From: VRUE01 sp963699215
GTDB taxonomy: Bacteria; Actinomycetota; Thermoleophilia; Solirubrobacterales; 70-9
NCBI GenBank assembly: GCA_963699215.1
Contig: OY969422.1
Span: 2,356,001 to 2,420,000, forward strand
Length of the DNA stretch: 64,000 nucleotides
Direction: 5' to 3'
Shown here: positions 27,028 through 35,557 of the stretch, piece by piece
Layout: the number at the start of each line of letters is the position of its first letter
Numbering within the stretch: position 1 is the stretch's first letter
Program-made: the position numbers and the translations under genes
The notes under the pieces: model-generated
Told to the model about the DNA's origin: nothing
The model's input: only the letters and a program-made list of their open reading frames with translations
Database searches by the model: none

Positions 27028-27225
27028 TCACGTCCTCGACCCCCCTCCCCCCACGCCACCCGCGGAAGAGAGCCAGATGCGCGCGATTCCGACCGCGAGG
27101 AAGGCCACGCCGAGGAGAACTCCGGTCGAGAGCGGGCCGCCGCCGTTGGCGAAGGTGGTGGCGAGGATCGCGATGCCCAAGACCAGGAAGACGAACGAGA
27201 AGAGGCGGACCGCGCGTTGGTGCAT
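27028..27225 (-). CDS. Small two-helix membrane protein
   Basis: A 65-residue protein from ATG 27225. Its two hydrophobic segments are LFSFVFLVLGIAILATTF and TGVLLGVAFLAVGIARIWL, joined by a short Gly-rich turn. A Gly/Ser-rich tail follows. It lies between the two APC-USP genes on the same strand and could be an accessory subunit, but no family was recognised. Confidence 0.5.
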   Translation of the reverse strand: MHQRAVRLFSFVFLVLGIAILATTFANGGGPLSTGVLLGVAFLAVGIARIWLSSAGGVGGGGSRT

Positions 27226-27245
27226 CGGGCGATTCTAGGCTTCGC

Positions 27246-29145
27246 TCAGGCGAGCGAGGGGGCCGTCTCGGCGCTTCCCCGCGCGCCTTTGTCGGAAACG
27301 ACGAGGACCCGGCAGGGCCGCTCGCCGAGCACCGTCTGCAGGGTCTTGTCGTAGAGCGGCTTGCCGTCGCGATAGCGCAGCCAGACGACGACCGCGGCGG
27401 CGCTGATCAGCTTCGCCTCCTCGGCAATCGAGTAGCCCGCCTGGCCCGGCCGCACCCGCTCGACGTGCCCGGTCACCCGCTGGCCGCCGATCAGCTTCGC
27501 CTGCTCGATCTTGCTCTGCGCCTCGGCCTCCTGCTCCCGCATCTCGGCGTCGAGCGGAAGGTTGGTGGGGACGGTGAGCAGCGCGTGGACGTGGATGCCG
27601 CGGCGCCGTTTCGAGGCGAGCTTGACCGCGGTGGCGACCATATCCTCGGAAAACGGCTCGTCGTCCTCGAAGGCGACCATGACGCTGCGGTACTCGATCT
27701 CCTCCACCCCCAGCGGCTCCGGCGTGACGACTTTGACCGTCTCCGTCAGGGGCAGCCTCTGGTTGCGGCGATAGAGGACGTAGACGACGATGCCGAACGC
27801 CATCCAGCCGAGACCGACGAAGAGCGTGCGCGGGTTGAGCGCCATTACGACGATCCAGGCGCCGAAGGTGCCGAGTCCGCCCAGCACCGCGCTCAGCGGT
27901 ACCTCGACCCCGAAGGCGCGGAAGTTGAGCGGCGGCTTCCACGGTCGCTCGTCTCGCCGAGTTTCGCCGCCGCAGCTGGATCACCGAGACGTGAGCGATG
28001 GTGAAGGAGAGCATCGCGCCGAACGAGTACAGCGTCGCCAGGAAGTCGGTCTGGCCGGGGAGCAGCGTGATCATCGCGATCAGGGCGAAGACCATGATCG
28101 CGATGTAAGGGGTGCGGTAGCGGGGATGGACCTGGCGCAGGCCCTCGGGCAGCTGGCGGTGCTGGCCCATCGAGTAGGTGAGCCTGGAGACCCCGATCAG
28201 GCCGGCGTTGGTCGCGATCAGCAGGATCACCGCGGCGAGAATGCCGACGTAGAAGCGCAGCGCTTCGGTCATGCCGTGGCCGAGGCCGAGGTTCTCGACG
28301 ATGCCGAGGATCGGGTCGTTGGCGAACTCCGAGCCGAGCGCGGTCACGTAGTTGCCGGCGGCGTCCTGCGTCACCGGCATCGCCGAGAGGGCGACGACCG
28401 GGATCAGCAGGTAGAGGCCGAGCACCGCCGCGACCGTGAGGCCGACGCTGCGCGGGATCGTCCGCGCCGCGTCCTTCGCCTCCTCGGCCATGTTGGAGAT
28501 CGTCTCGATCCCGGTGTAGGCGATCATCCCGACCGCGATGCCGAGGGCAAAGTCGCTCCAGGTCGGGGCGACGCCGAGGTTGACGTTGTCGACCAGGATC
28601 TCGGGGCTGAGCACCAGCACGACGCCGATCCCGACGAGGACGACCTGAGTCGCGAGGTCGGCCACGGCGAGGACGAGGTTCAGCTTCGCCGACTCCTGCG
28701 AGCCGCGGATGTTGAGCAGCGCGAGCGCCGCGATCAGGACCGCACCGCCGATGATGTCGCCGGGCCCGTGACCGAGGGGCTCCCAGAAGACGGCCAGATA
28801 GTGGGGCACGAAGTAGGCCGAGATCGCGACCGTGATCGTGTAGTTGAGCATCTGCCCCCAGGCGGCGATGAAGCTGACCAGCTCGTTGAAGGCGTGACGG
28901 GCGAAGCTGGAGGAGCCGCCCGCCTCCGGGTACATCACCGTCGCCTCGGCGTAGGTCGCCGCGGTCGCGGCAAAGATCAGGCCGGAGATGACGAAGGCGA
29001 TCGGGGTGAGGCCGAGAGCGAAGGCGGCGGTGACCCCGAGCGCGTAGTAGATCGAGGAGCCGACGTTGCCGTAGGCGGCGGAGAAGAGCGCGCCGACACC
29101 GTGGACGCGGCTCAGCGATTCGTCTCTGGGGATCCGCTGGGCCAT
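27246..29145 (-). CDS. APC-superfamily transporter with C-terminal UspA-like domain (2; one apparent frameshift)
   Basis: A paralogue of the transporter at 24978-26969, starting at ATG 29145. The membrane part begins FSAAYGNVGSSIYYALG and shares GGSSSFARHAFNELVSF. The frame breaks near 27950; skipping one base continues with RPWKPPLNFRAFGVEVPLSA, the remaining helices and a USP-like tail (IEYRSVMVAFEDDEPFSEDMV). Total length is about 630 residues. The break is most simply a sequencing insertion. The two paralogues bracket a small membrane protein, suggesting one transport locus. Confidence 0.8.
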
Positions 29146-29169
29146 CGATCAGGTTGGGAGAGCGGTCAC

Positions 29170-30261
29170 TCAGACCGAATATACGGACGCCGCCGGTGCC
29201 CGCTGCACGTGAGACCGGGTCAGCTCGCCGGGGGCGGCACAGCCGCAGAGGGCGAGCGTCAGCTCCAGCTCCTCGCGCAGCAGCTCCAGCACCCGGCGGG
29301 CGCCGTCCTCGCCGCCGGCCGCGAGCCCCCAGAGCGCCGGCCGCCCGACCAGGACGGCGTCGGCGCCGAGCGCCAACGCGATCGCGACGTCGACGCCGCG
29401 GCGGATGCCGCCGTCGACCAGGACCGCGCCTCGCCCCTCAACCGCGTCGACGACCTCGGGCAGAGCATCGGCGGTGGCGAGGCAACGGTCTAGCTGGCGC
29501 CCGCCGTGGTTGGAGACGACGACCCCGGCGGCGCCGTGCTCGATCGCCAGCCCCGCGTCCTCGGCGGTCAGCACGCCCTTGACCAGCACCGGCACGCTGC
29601 ACTCGGAGGCCAGGTCCTCCAGGTCGGACCAGCTCAGCGCCGGTTCCATCAACCCGAACGTCTCCTCGATCGTCACCGCCCGGTCCGAGCCGAGCGCCGC
29701 TTCGACGCTCGGCACCCCCAGCTCCTCGGGGATCGCGAACCCGGTGCGCCGGTCGCGCTCGCGGTTGCCGCCGCGCGGCGCGTCGACCGTGACCACGATC
29801 GCCTCGTAGCCGCACTCGACGGCCTCCTCGATCAGCGCCCGGGTGACGCCCTCGTCCCTGAAGCAGTAGAGCTGGAACCAGCGTCGTCCACTGGGCGCCG
29901 CCTCGGCGACCGGCCGCGGCCGCATCGTCGCCAGCGTCGAGAGGCACATCACCGTCCCCGCAGCAGCGGCCGCCCGCGCCATCGCCGCCTCCCCCTCCGG
30001 ATCGACCAGCCCCTGGTAGGCGACGGGCGCGACCAGCACCGGCATCGAGACCTCCCCACCCAGCACCTCGGCTCGAGCGCTCCACTCGTCCAACCCGGCC
30101 AGCATCCGCGGCCGCAACCGCCAGTGCCCCCAGGCGGAGACGTTCTCCGCGAGCGTCAGCTCATCCCCAGCCCCACCGAAGAAATACCCCGCGACCCCAG
30201 GGTCAAGCTTCGCCGCAGCCAAGCGCTCGAAGTCGGCGACGTTGACCAGATCCTCGTTCAC
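29170..30261 (-). CDS. FMN-dependent alpha-hydroxy acid dehydrogenase/oxidase
   Basis: A 363-residue TIM-barrel flavoenzyme of the lactate/glycolate oxidase family. The N-terminal YFFGGAGDELTLAEN segment, MPVLVAPVAYQGL, the substrate/FMN motif VVSNHGGRQLD with active-site His, and LVDGGIRRGVDVAIALALGA are all present. It oxidises small 2-hydroxy acids to 2-oxo acids, and the exact substrate is not deducible. It starts with GTG 30261 and ends 24 bases before the APC gene, so they may be cotranscribed. Confidence 0.9.
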   Translation of the reverse strand: MNEDLVNVADFERLAAAKLDPGVAGYFFGGAGDELTLAENVSAWGHWRLRPRMLAGLDEWSARAEVLGGEVSMPVLVAPVAYQGLVDPEGEAAMARAAAAAGTVMCLSTLATMRPRPVAEAAPSGRRWFQLYCFRDEGVTRALIEEAVECGYEAIVVTVDAPRGGNRERDRRTGFAIPEELGVPSVEAALGSDRAVTIEETFGLMEPALSWSDLEDLASECSVPVLVKGVLTAEDAGLAIEHGAAGVVVSNHGGRQLDRCLATADALPEVVDAVEGRGAVLVDGGIRRGVDVAIALALGADAVLVGRPALWGLAAGGEDGARRVLELLREELELTLALCGCAAPGELTRSHVQRAPAASVYSV

Positions 30262-30301
30262 GCCAGGACCCTAGACGACCGTCGGGGGGAGAATTCGGAT
30301 G

Positions 30302-30344
30302 CCGTGGCGACTTTGTATCGGTATGCGAGACAAAGTCGACACGG
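30302..30344. repeat. Inverted repeat around the DUF559-2 start codon
   Basis: Arms 30302-30316 and 30330-30344 pair at 14 of 15 positions (core CGACTTTGT / ACAAAGTCG). The 13-base loop contains ATG at 30323, the likely start of the second DUF559 gene. It may be an operator for the AbiEi-like winged-helix domain or an RNA hairpin that presents the start codon. Confidence 0.7.
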
Positions 30345-31231
30345 GGGACCTGGCAGTCGGAGCGGTCGCGGCGCGGCAGCATGGTGTCGTATCGACACGA
30401 CAGCTAATCGAGGCCGGGCTGACACGGCCAGGCGTGAAACGGCGCGTCCAGTCGGGCCGCCTTCACCCACTGCATAGGGGCGTCTACGCGGTAGGCCATA
30501 CAGCCCTCTCGATGCATGGCAGGTGGATGGCTGCGGTCCTGGCGTGCGGCTCGCGCATTGCTGACACTGGAGCAGGAGAGCGCGAGGATCTAGGACCACG
30601 CGCGCAACCGGTCCTTCAACTATGGGGCGCCGCGCTCAGCCACCACAGCGCCGCGTCCCTCTGGGGGATCCTCAGGGTGCGTTCGGGGCCAATCGACGTA
30701 ATCGTCCCCACCACCGCCGGACGAGCGCGTCGCATGGGCATTCGCTTACACCGCTCCCGAACACTTGCGGCCGAGAGGATCACCAGCTGCGCCGGCATCC
30801 CGGTCACGACTCCGGCGCGCACGATTGCCGACCTGCGGCGCACCGCATCCTCAGCTGAGGTACGAAAGGCGATTCGGCAAGCCGACGTGCTCGGCTTGCC
30901 GATCGAGGAAGAGGCAATGCCGGACCGGACGCGCAGCGAGTTGGAGTGGCTCTTCCTTCGCCTCTGTCGCCGGTTTCAGCTCCCGACGCCGGAGGTCAAC
31001 ATGCCGATCGGACCCTTCCTCGTCGACTTTCTCTGGCGAGATCGGCGATTGATCGTGGAAACCGATGGCTATCGATACCACGGCGGTCAGGAGGCCTTCG
31101 AGGCCGATCGGGATCGCGACCTGAAGCTCAAGTCCCTTGGCTACGAGGCGATCCGGCTCTCATATCGGCAGATAGTCGACGAACCCCAGCCGGTGGCCGA
31201 GATGCTGAGACCACTGCTGGATGCCGCATAG
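30323..31231 (+). CDS. AbiEi-type winged-helix plus DUF559 endonuclease-domain protein 2
   Basis: About 302 residues, homologous over its full length to the protein at 999-1961. The winged-helix part contains AARQHGVVSTRQLIEAGL and GVYAVGHTALSMHGRWMAAVLACG. The nuclease-like part has FLVDFLWRDRRLIVETDG, then EADRDRDLKLKSLGYEAIRLSYRQ; the D...E-T-D order fits a Vsr-type PD-(D/E)XK site. ATG 30323 matches the paralogue's start region, and ATG 30299 is an alternative. No Shine-Dalgarno sequence is visible. It is divergent from the oxidase gene and ends at a strong terminator. Confidence 0.78.
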   Translation: MRDKVDTGDLAVGAVAARQHGVVSTRQLIEAGLTRPGVKRRVQSGRLHPLHRGVYAVGHTALSMHGRWMAAVLACGSRIADTGAGEREDLGPRAQPVLQLWGAALSHHSAASLWGILRVRSGPIDVIVPTTAGRARRMGIRLHRSRTLAAERITSCAGIPVTTPARTIADLRRTASSAEVRKAIRQADVLGLPIEEEAMPDRTRSELEWLFLRLCRRFQLPTPEVNMPIGPFLVDFLWRDRRLIVETDGYRYHGGQEAFEADRDRDLKLKSLGYEAIRLSYRQIVDEPQPVAEMLRPLLDAA

Positions 31232-31255
31232 GCGTTCGACCAGCAGCAAGCCCAG

Positions 31256-31290
31256 CAAGGCGGGAGGGGCACCCTGCCCCTCCCGCCTTG
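31256..31290. terminator. Strong bidirectional terminator
   Basis: A 16-base perfect stem (31256-31271 with 31275-31290; core GGCGGGAGGGGCA) with loop CCC, between the convergent DUF559-2 and hppA genes. An outer GGCGTT/AACGCC pair extends it. Confidence 0.8.
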
Positions 31291-31297
31291 CCAACGC

Positions 31298-33385
31298 CTA
31301 GAAGTGAACTATGGGGATGATCAGGATGGCGACGATGTTCGCCACCTTGATCATCGGGTTGATCGCCGGGCCGGCCGTGTCCTTGTAGGGATCGCCAACC
31401 GTGTCGCCGGTCACCGATGCTTCGTGGGCCGGGGAGCCTTTGCCCCCGTGGGCGCCGTCCTCGATCAGCTTCTTGGCGTTGTCCCAGGCGCCGCCGCCAG
31501 CGGTCATCGAGACCGCCGCGAAGAGGCCGACGACGATCACGCCGATCAAGAGGCCGCCGAGTGCGTCGACGCTGAGCAGGCCGACGATCACCGGCACCAC
31601 GATCGGGATCAGCGAGGGCAGGATCATCTCTTTCTGCGCCGCCAAGGTGACGATGCTGACCGTCTTGCCGTACTCGGGCTTTTCGGTCCCCTCCATGATC
31701 CCCGGGTGCTCGCGGAACTGCTCGCGCACCTGTTCGACGACCTGGCCGCCGGCGCGGCCGACCGCCTCGATCGCTAGCGCCGCGAACAGGTAGACCATCA
31801 TGCCGCCGACGATCAGCCCGATCAACACCTCGGGTGAGGAGAGGTTGAAGAGGCTGTTGAGGTCGAACCCGGGCGGCGCCTCGTCAGCGAGCTCGCTCTT
31901 GAAGGCGGCGAACAGGACCAGGGCAGCGAGGGCGGCGGAGCCGATCGCGTAGCCCTTGGTGACCGCCTTGGTCGTGTTGCCGACCGCGTCGAGCGGATCG
32001 GTCACGTTGCGCACGTCCTCGGGCAGGTCGGCCATCTCGGCGATGCCACCGGCGTTGTCGGTGATCGGCCCGAAGGCGTCGAGGGCGACGATCAGGCCGC
32101 AGAGCGAGAGCTGCGCCATCACCGCGACGCCGATGCCGTAGATCCCGGCCAGCTCGTTGGCGGCGAGGATCGCCAAGGCGATCACCAGCGCCGGCGCGGC
32201 GGTCGACTGGAAGCCCTGCGCCAGCCCCTGGATGATGTTGGTCGCGTGGCCGGTCTCCGACGCTTGGGCGATCGTCTTCACCGGACGGAAACGGGTCGAA
32301 GTGTAATATTCGGTGATGACAAAAAGTAGCGCCGTCACCGCGACGCCGATCACGGCGCAGAGCCAGAGGTCGGTGGTGGTGACCGCGTCGGCGGCGGTGC
32401 TGAGCCCCAGCCGCACGGCGTCGCTCATCAGCCACTCCGTGATCGGGTAGAAGGCGGCGATCGAGAGGATTCCGGAGATGATCATCCCCGTGTAGAGGGC
32501 CCCCTCGACCCGGTCCGATTTGGTCCGTACCGAGAGCGCCCCGACGATCGAGGCGAGGATCGCGACGCCGCCGAGCACCAGCGGGTAGATCGCGACCTCG
32601 CGGGCGAATTCGCCGCCCGCACCGGTGAAGGTGAGGACGCCGAGCAGCATCACCGCGACGGAGGTAACGGCGTAGGTCTCGAAGAGGTCGGCGGCCATGC
32701 CAGCGCAGTCGCCGACGTTGTCGCCGACGTTGTCGGCGATCACAGCCGGGTTGCGGGGATCGTCCTCGGGGATCCCCGCCTCGACCTTGCCGACCAGGTC
32801 GGCACCGACGTCGGCGGCCTTGGTGAAGATGCCGCCGCCGAGGCGGGCGAAGACCGAGATCAGCGAGCCGCCGAAGCCGAGGCCGACGAGGGCGTCGACC
32901 GCGTGCTTGTCGGTGCTGCCGGTGGCGACGAGGATGCCGTAGTAGCCGGCGACGCCGAGCAGCGCCAGGCCGACGACGAGCATGCCGGTGACCGAGCCGC
33001 CCTTGAAAGCGACGTCGAGCGCCGGCGGCACACCGCCGCGGGCGGCCTCGGCGACGCGCGAGTTGGCTCGCACCGAGAGGTTCATGCCGATGAAGCCGGC
33101 GGCACCGGAGAAGACCGCGCCAATGACGAAGCCGACCGCGGTCTCCCAGTTCTGCAGGAGCAGCAGCAGGACCGCGATCGGGATCGCGACCGCGCCGATG
33201 ATCGTGTACTGGCGGTTCAGGTAGGCACTGGCGCCTTCCTGCACGGCACCCGAGATCTCCTGCATCCGCTCGTTGCCCGGCGACTTCGTAAGCAGGCGCT
33301 GAGTGATGACGAGTCCATAGACAATTGCCGCCCCCGCGCAGACGAGCGCGACGACGACTCCGTAATCGGTCAAGAAGCTGGTCAA
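31298..33385 (-). CDS. hppA: H+-translocating membrane pyrophosphatase, K+-independent type
   Basis: A 695-residue integral membrane pump that couples PPi hydrolysis to H+ export. Motifs include DVGADLVGKVEAGIPEDDPR with its catalytic Asp residues, NVGDNVGDCAGM and a C-terminal acidic DNAKKLIEDG. The diagnostic GNTTKA (Lys, not Ala) marks the K+-independent class. Start: TTG 33385, preceded by GGAGGAA at good spacing. The in-frame extension up to 33607 has no membrane-protein character. It would let this organism conserve PPi energy. Confidence 0.93.
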   Translation of the reverse strand: MTSFLTDYGVVVALVCAGAAIVYGLVITQRLLTKSPGNERMQEISGAVQEGASAYLNRQYTIIGAVAIPIAVLLLLLQNWETAVGFVIGAVFSGAAGFIGMNLSVRANSRVAEAARGGVPPALDVAFKGGSVTGMLVVGLALLGVAGYYGILVATGSTDKHAVDALVGLGFGGSLISVFARLGGGIFTKAADVGADLVGKVEAGIPEDDPRNPAVIADNVGDNVGDCAGMAADLFETYAVTSVAVMLLGVLTFTGAGGEFAREVAIYPLVLGGVAILASIVGALSVRTKSDRVEGALYTGMIISGILSIAAFYPITEWLMSDAVRLGLSTAADAVTTTDLWLCAVIGVAVTALLFVITEYYTSTRFRPVKTIAQASETGHATNIIQGLAQGFQSTAAPALVIALAILAANELAGIYGIGVAVMAQLSLCGLIVALDAFGPITDNAGGIAEMADLPEDVRNVTDPLDAVGNTTKAVTKGYAIGSAALAALVLFAAFKSELADEAPPGFDLNSLFNLSSPEVLIGLIVGGMMVYLFAALAIEAVGRAGGQVVEQVREQFREHPGIMEGTEKPEYGKTVSIVTLAAQKEMILPSLIPIVVPVIVGLLSVDALGGLLIGVIVVGLFAAVSMTAGGGAWDNAKKLIEDGAHGGKGSPAHEASVTGDTVGDPYKDTAGPAINPMIKVANIVAILIIPIVHF

Positions 33386-33461
33386 GTTCGATTCCTCCGG
33401 CTGGATTTGAGCGGCGCGGAAGTCTATAAGGGGGCGCGGATACCGCGTTCTGAGCCTGTTC

Positions 33462-34619
33462 TCAGGCGGTCTGCTCGGCTGCCGCGTAGGTGCGGTGGGT
33501 CTCGCGCACGGCGTCGCGGTAGATCTCCTCGATCGCGACACCGGCATCGAGCGCCTCCCGCGCCCGCTCGGCGCCGTTGCGCTCCGGCAGCCGCGGCTCG
33601 ATGCCAAGCGCCGAGCGCGCCGGCTCGGTCCACTCGAGCAGCGCCTCCAGCACCGCCCGGGCCTCGACCTCCTCGCCGCGGCGAAAATCGATCAGCTTGC
33701 CGCTCATCCCATGGCGAATCGCGCGCCAGAGGTTCTCCTCGATCTCGCGGTCGCGCAGCGGCGAGCCGGCGCCTTCGTAGCCGTGCTCGTCGTAGTCGAG
33801 CGCCGTCTGGGCGATGCAGGCGGCGATCAACCCGGCCAGCCCAAACGACTCCTCGCCGCGCGTCTGCGCGTCGCAGATCCGCACCTCGACCGTGCCGAAC
33901 TGGTGGTGCGGGCGGACGCTCCACCAGAGCTGCGTCGACTCGACCACGGTGCCGGTCCGCTGCAGGGTGCCGACGAACTCGGCATAGCTCTCCCAGTCGA
34001 CGAACGGGCTGGGGACGCCGCAGCGGGGAAAGGTGCGGGTGAAGATCTCGGTGCGCACGGTGTGCAGGCCGGTGTCGTGGCGGTCGAGGAAGGGCGAGTT
34101 GGCGGAGACGGCGAGCAGCAGCGGCAGCAGCTCGCGGATCCAGTCGCAGACGGCGATCGCGCGGTCGGCTCCCCGCACGCCCATGTGGACGTGCATGCTC
34201 CAGGTGTTGTTGCGCTGCGCGACCCAGCCGAGTTCGTGCCGCAGCCGGTTGTAGTGGGGGGTGTCGATGATCCGCTGGTCCAGGTAGTCGGCCCACGGAT
34301 GGGTGCCCATCGCGGCCAGCCCCAAGCCCATCCCGTCGGCCAGCGCGAAGAGCCTGGCACGGCGCTCGATCTGCGCCGACATCGCCTCGGCGAAGCTCTC
34401 GCAGCGGCCGGAGCGGATCTCGATCTCCGAGGCGATCAGCTCGCCAGCCGCCGAGCCGGCCAGCAGATCGTCCTTCTGGCAGGCGGCGTAGAGGTCCTCG
34501 AAGCGGTGCTCCAGCTCCAGCGTGGTCGGATCAAGGATGGCGAACTCCTCCTCGAGTCCGATGGTGAAGTCGGTGGAGGACTCGAATCTCTCCCGAGCCA
34601 GGTCGAGGTCGAGGGGCAA
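33462..34619 (-). CDS. GCS2-family carboxylate-amine ligase (YbdK-like)
   Basis: A 385-residue member of the glutamate-cysteine ligase family 2. It has FTIGLEEEFAILD at the N-terminus, HVHMGV, a VRTEIFTRTFPRCG segment, and FGTVEVRICDAQT. E. coli YbdK has weak gamma-glutamyl-cysteine ligase activity, and EgtA and plant GSH1 are relatives. It starts with TTG 34619 after a GAAGGAG sequence, 16 bases past rex. Its place next to rex and a glutaredoxin-like gene suggests thiol metabolism (inference). Confidence 0.85.
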   Translation of the reverse strand: MPLDLDLARERFESSTDFTIGLEEEFAILDPTTLELEHRFEDLYAACQKDDLLAGSAAGELIASEIEIRSGRCESFAEAMSAQIERRARLFALADGMGLGLAAMGTHPWADYLDQRIIDTPHYNRLRHELGWVAQRNNTWSMHVHMGVRGADRAIAVCDWIRELLPLLLAVSANSPFLDRHDTGLHTVRTEIFTRTFPRCGVPSPFVDWESYAEFVGTLQRTGTVVESTQLWWSVRPHHQFGTVEVRICDAQTRGEESFGLAGLIAACIAQTALDYDEHGYEGAGSPLRDREIEENLWRAIRHGMSGKLIDFRRGEEVEARAVLEALLEWTEPARSALGIEPRLPERNGAERAREALDAGVAIEEIYRDAVRETHRTYAAAEQTA

Positions 34620-34635
34620 GGGTCTGGGCTCCTTC

Positions 34636-35307
34636 TCAGGCCAGGTAGAAGTAGAGCGCGTAGAGGAGGTCGACGGCGGGGCTGGAGGTGTGCACCGTCA
34701 CCTCCGGCGGAACCTGGAGCAGCTGCTCGGAGTAGTTGAAGATGATCTTCACCCCGGCCTCGACCAGGCGGTCGGCGACCGCCTGCGCGGCGGCAGCGGG
34801 GACGGCGAGCACGCCGACGACGATCTCCTGCTCGGAGACCACCGCCTCGAGCTCGCCGAAATCGCGCACCTCCAGGCTGCCGACCTGTGTGCCGACGACG
34901 GCCGGGTCGATGTCGAACATGGCGACGACCTCGAAGCCGTGGTCGGCGAAGATGTCGGAGCTGGCGATCGCCTGGCCGAGGTTGCCCGCGCCGAAGAGCG
35001 CGATGTTGTGCTGGCCCGACGTCCGCAGGATCTTGCGGATCTCCGCCACCAGCGACTCGACGTTGTAGCCGACCCCGCGCTTGCCGAACTTGCCGAAGCC
35101 GGAGAGGTCGCGGCGGATCTGGGTCGGGTTGATGTGGGTGTAGTCCGAGAGTTCCTGCGAGGAGATCGTCTCGCGGCCCATCTTGCGGGCCTGGGTCAGC
35201 ACCTGCAGGTAGCGCGAGAGCCGCGCGGCGACGCCGAGCGAGAGCCGCTCCCCCTCACCGACCAGCCCACCTGGCGCCCCGAGCTCCTCCATCGCCTGCT
35301 CAATCAT
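34636..35307 (-). CDS. rex: Redox-sensing transcriptional repressor Rex
   Basis: A 223-residue protein. The winged helix (RLSRYLQVLTQ, ISSQELSDYTHINPTQIRRDLSGFGKFGKRGVGY) is followed by a Rossmann domain with NIALFGAGNLGQAI that binds NADH/NAD+. A C-terminal domain-swap helix (VDLLYALYFYLA) ends it. Rex represses respiration and fermentation genes when NADH is low. It overlaps the glutaredoxin-like gene by eight bases. Confidence 0.95.
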   Translation of the reverse strand: MIEQAMEELGAPGGLVGEGERLSLGVAARLSRYLQVLTQARKMGRETISSQELSDYTHINPTQIRRDLSGFGKFGKRGVGYNVESLVAEIRKILRTSGQHNIALFGAGNLGQAIASSDIFADHGFEVVAMFDIDPAVVGTQVGSLEVRDFGELEAVVSEQEIVVGVLAVPAAAAQAVADRLVEAGVKIIFNYSEQLLQVPPEVTVHTSSPAVDLLYALYFYLA

Positions 35308-35557
35308 CGGTCCCCACAGTATCGAGCCGCGCCCGAACGGAGGTTTGGTCCAGGGTCAGCTCGGAGACCACCTCGCCGTTCAGCTCGAGCACCGGGATGC
35401 GCTCGAGCATCCGTCGCAGCAGCTCCTCGTCGCTCTCGATATCGACCTCGCGCAGCTCGAAGCGGTAGCCCTCCTCGTGCAGAGCGACGAGCCCTTCCAG
35501 GGCCTGCTCGCAGAGGTGGCAGCCGGGCCGCGTGTAGAGGACGAGCTCCGCGCTCAT
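35300..35557 (-). CDS. Glutaredoxin-like (DUF836-type) protein
   Basis: An 85-residue thioredoxin-fold protein: LVLYTRPGCHLCEQALEGL gives a CHLC redox pair, and RIPVLELNGEVV supplies the cis-proline. It fits the DUF836 / YruB glutaredoxin-like group, which reduces protein or low-molecular-weight disulfides. It overlaps tsaD by ATGA and rex by eight bases, so all three are made from one message. Confidence 0.87.
   Translation of the reverse strand: MSAELVLYTRPGCHLCEQALEGLVALHEEGYRFELREVDIESDEELLRRMLERIPVLELNGEVVSELTLDQTSVRARLDTVGTDD

Noticed and set aside
30299..30323. Start of the second DUF559 protein at ATG 30299
   Set aside because: It adds eight residues not matched in the paralogue; ATG 30323 begins just ahead of the conserved region. 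The upstream start is not fully excluded.
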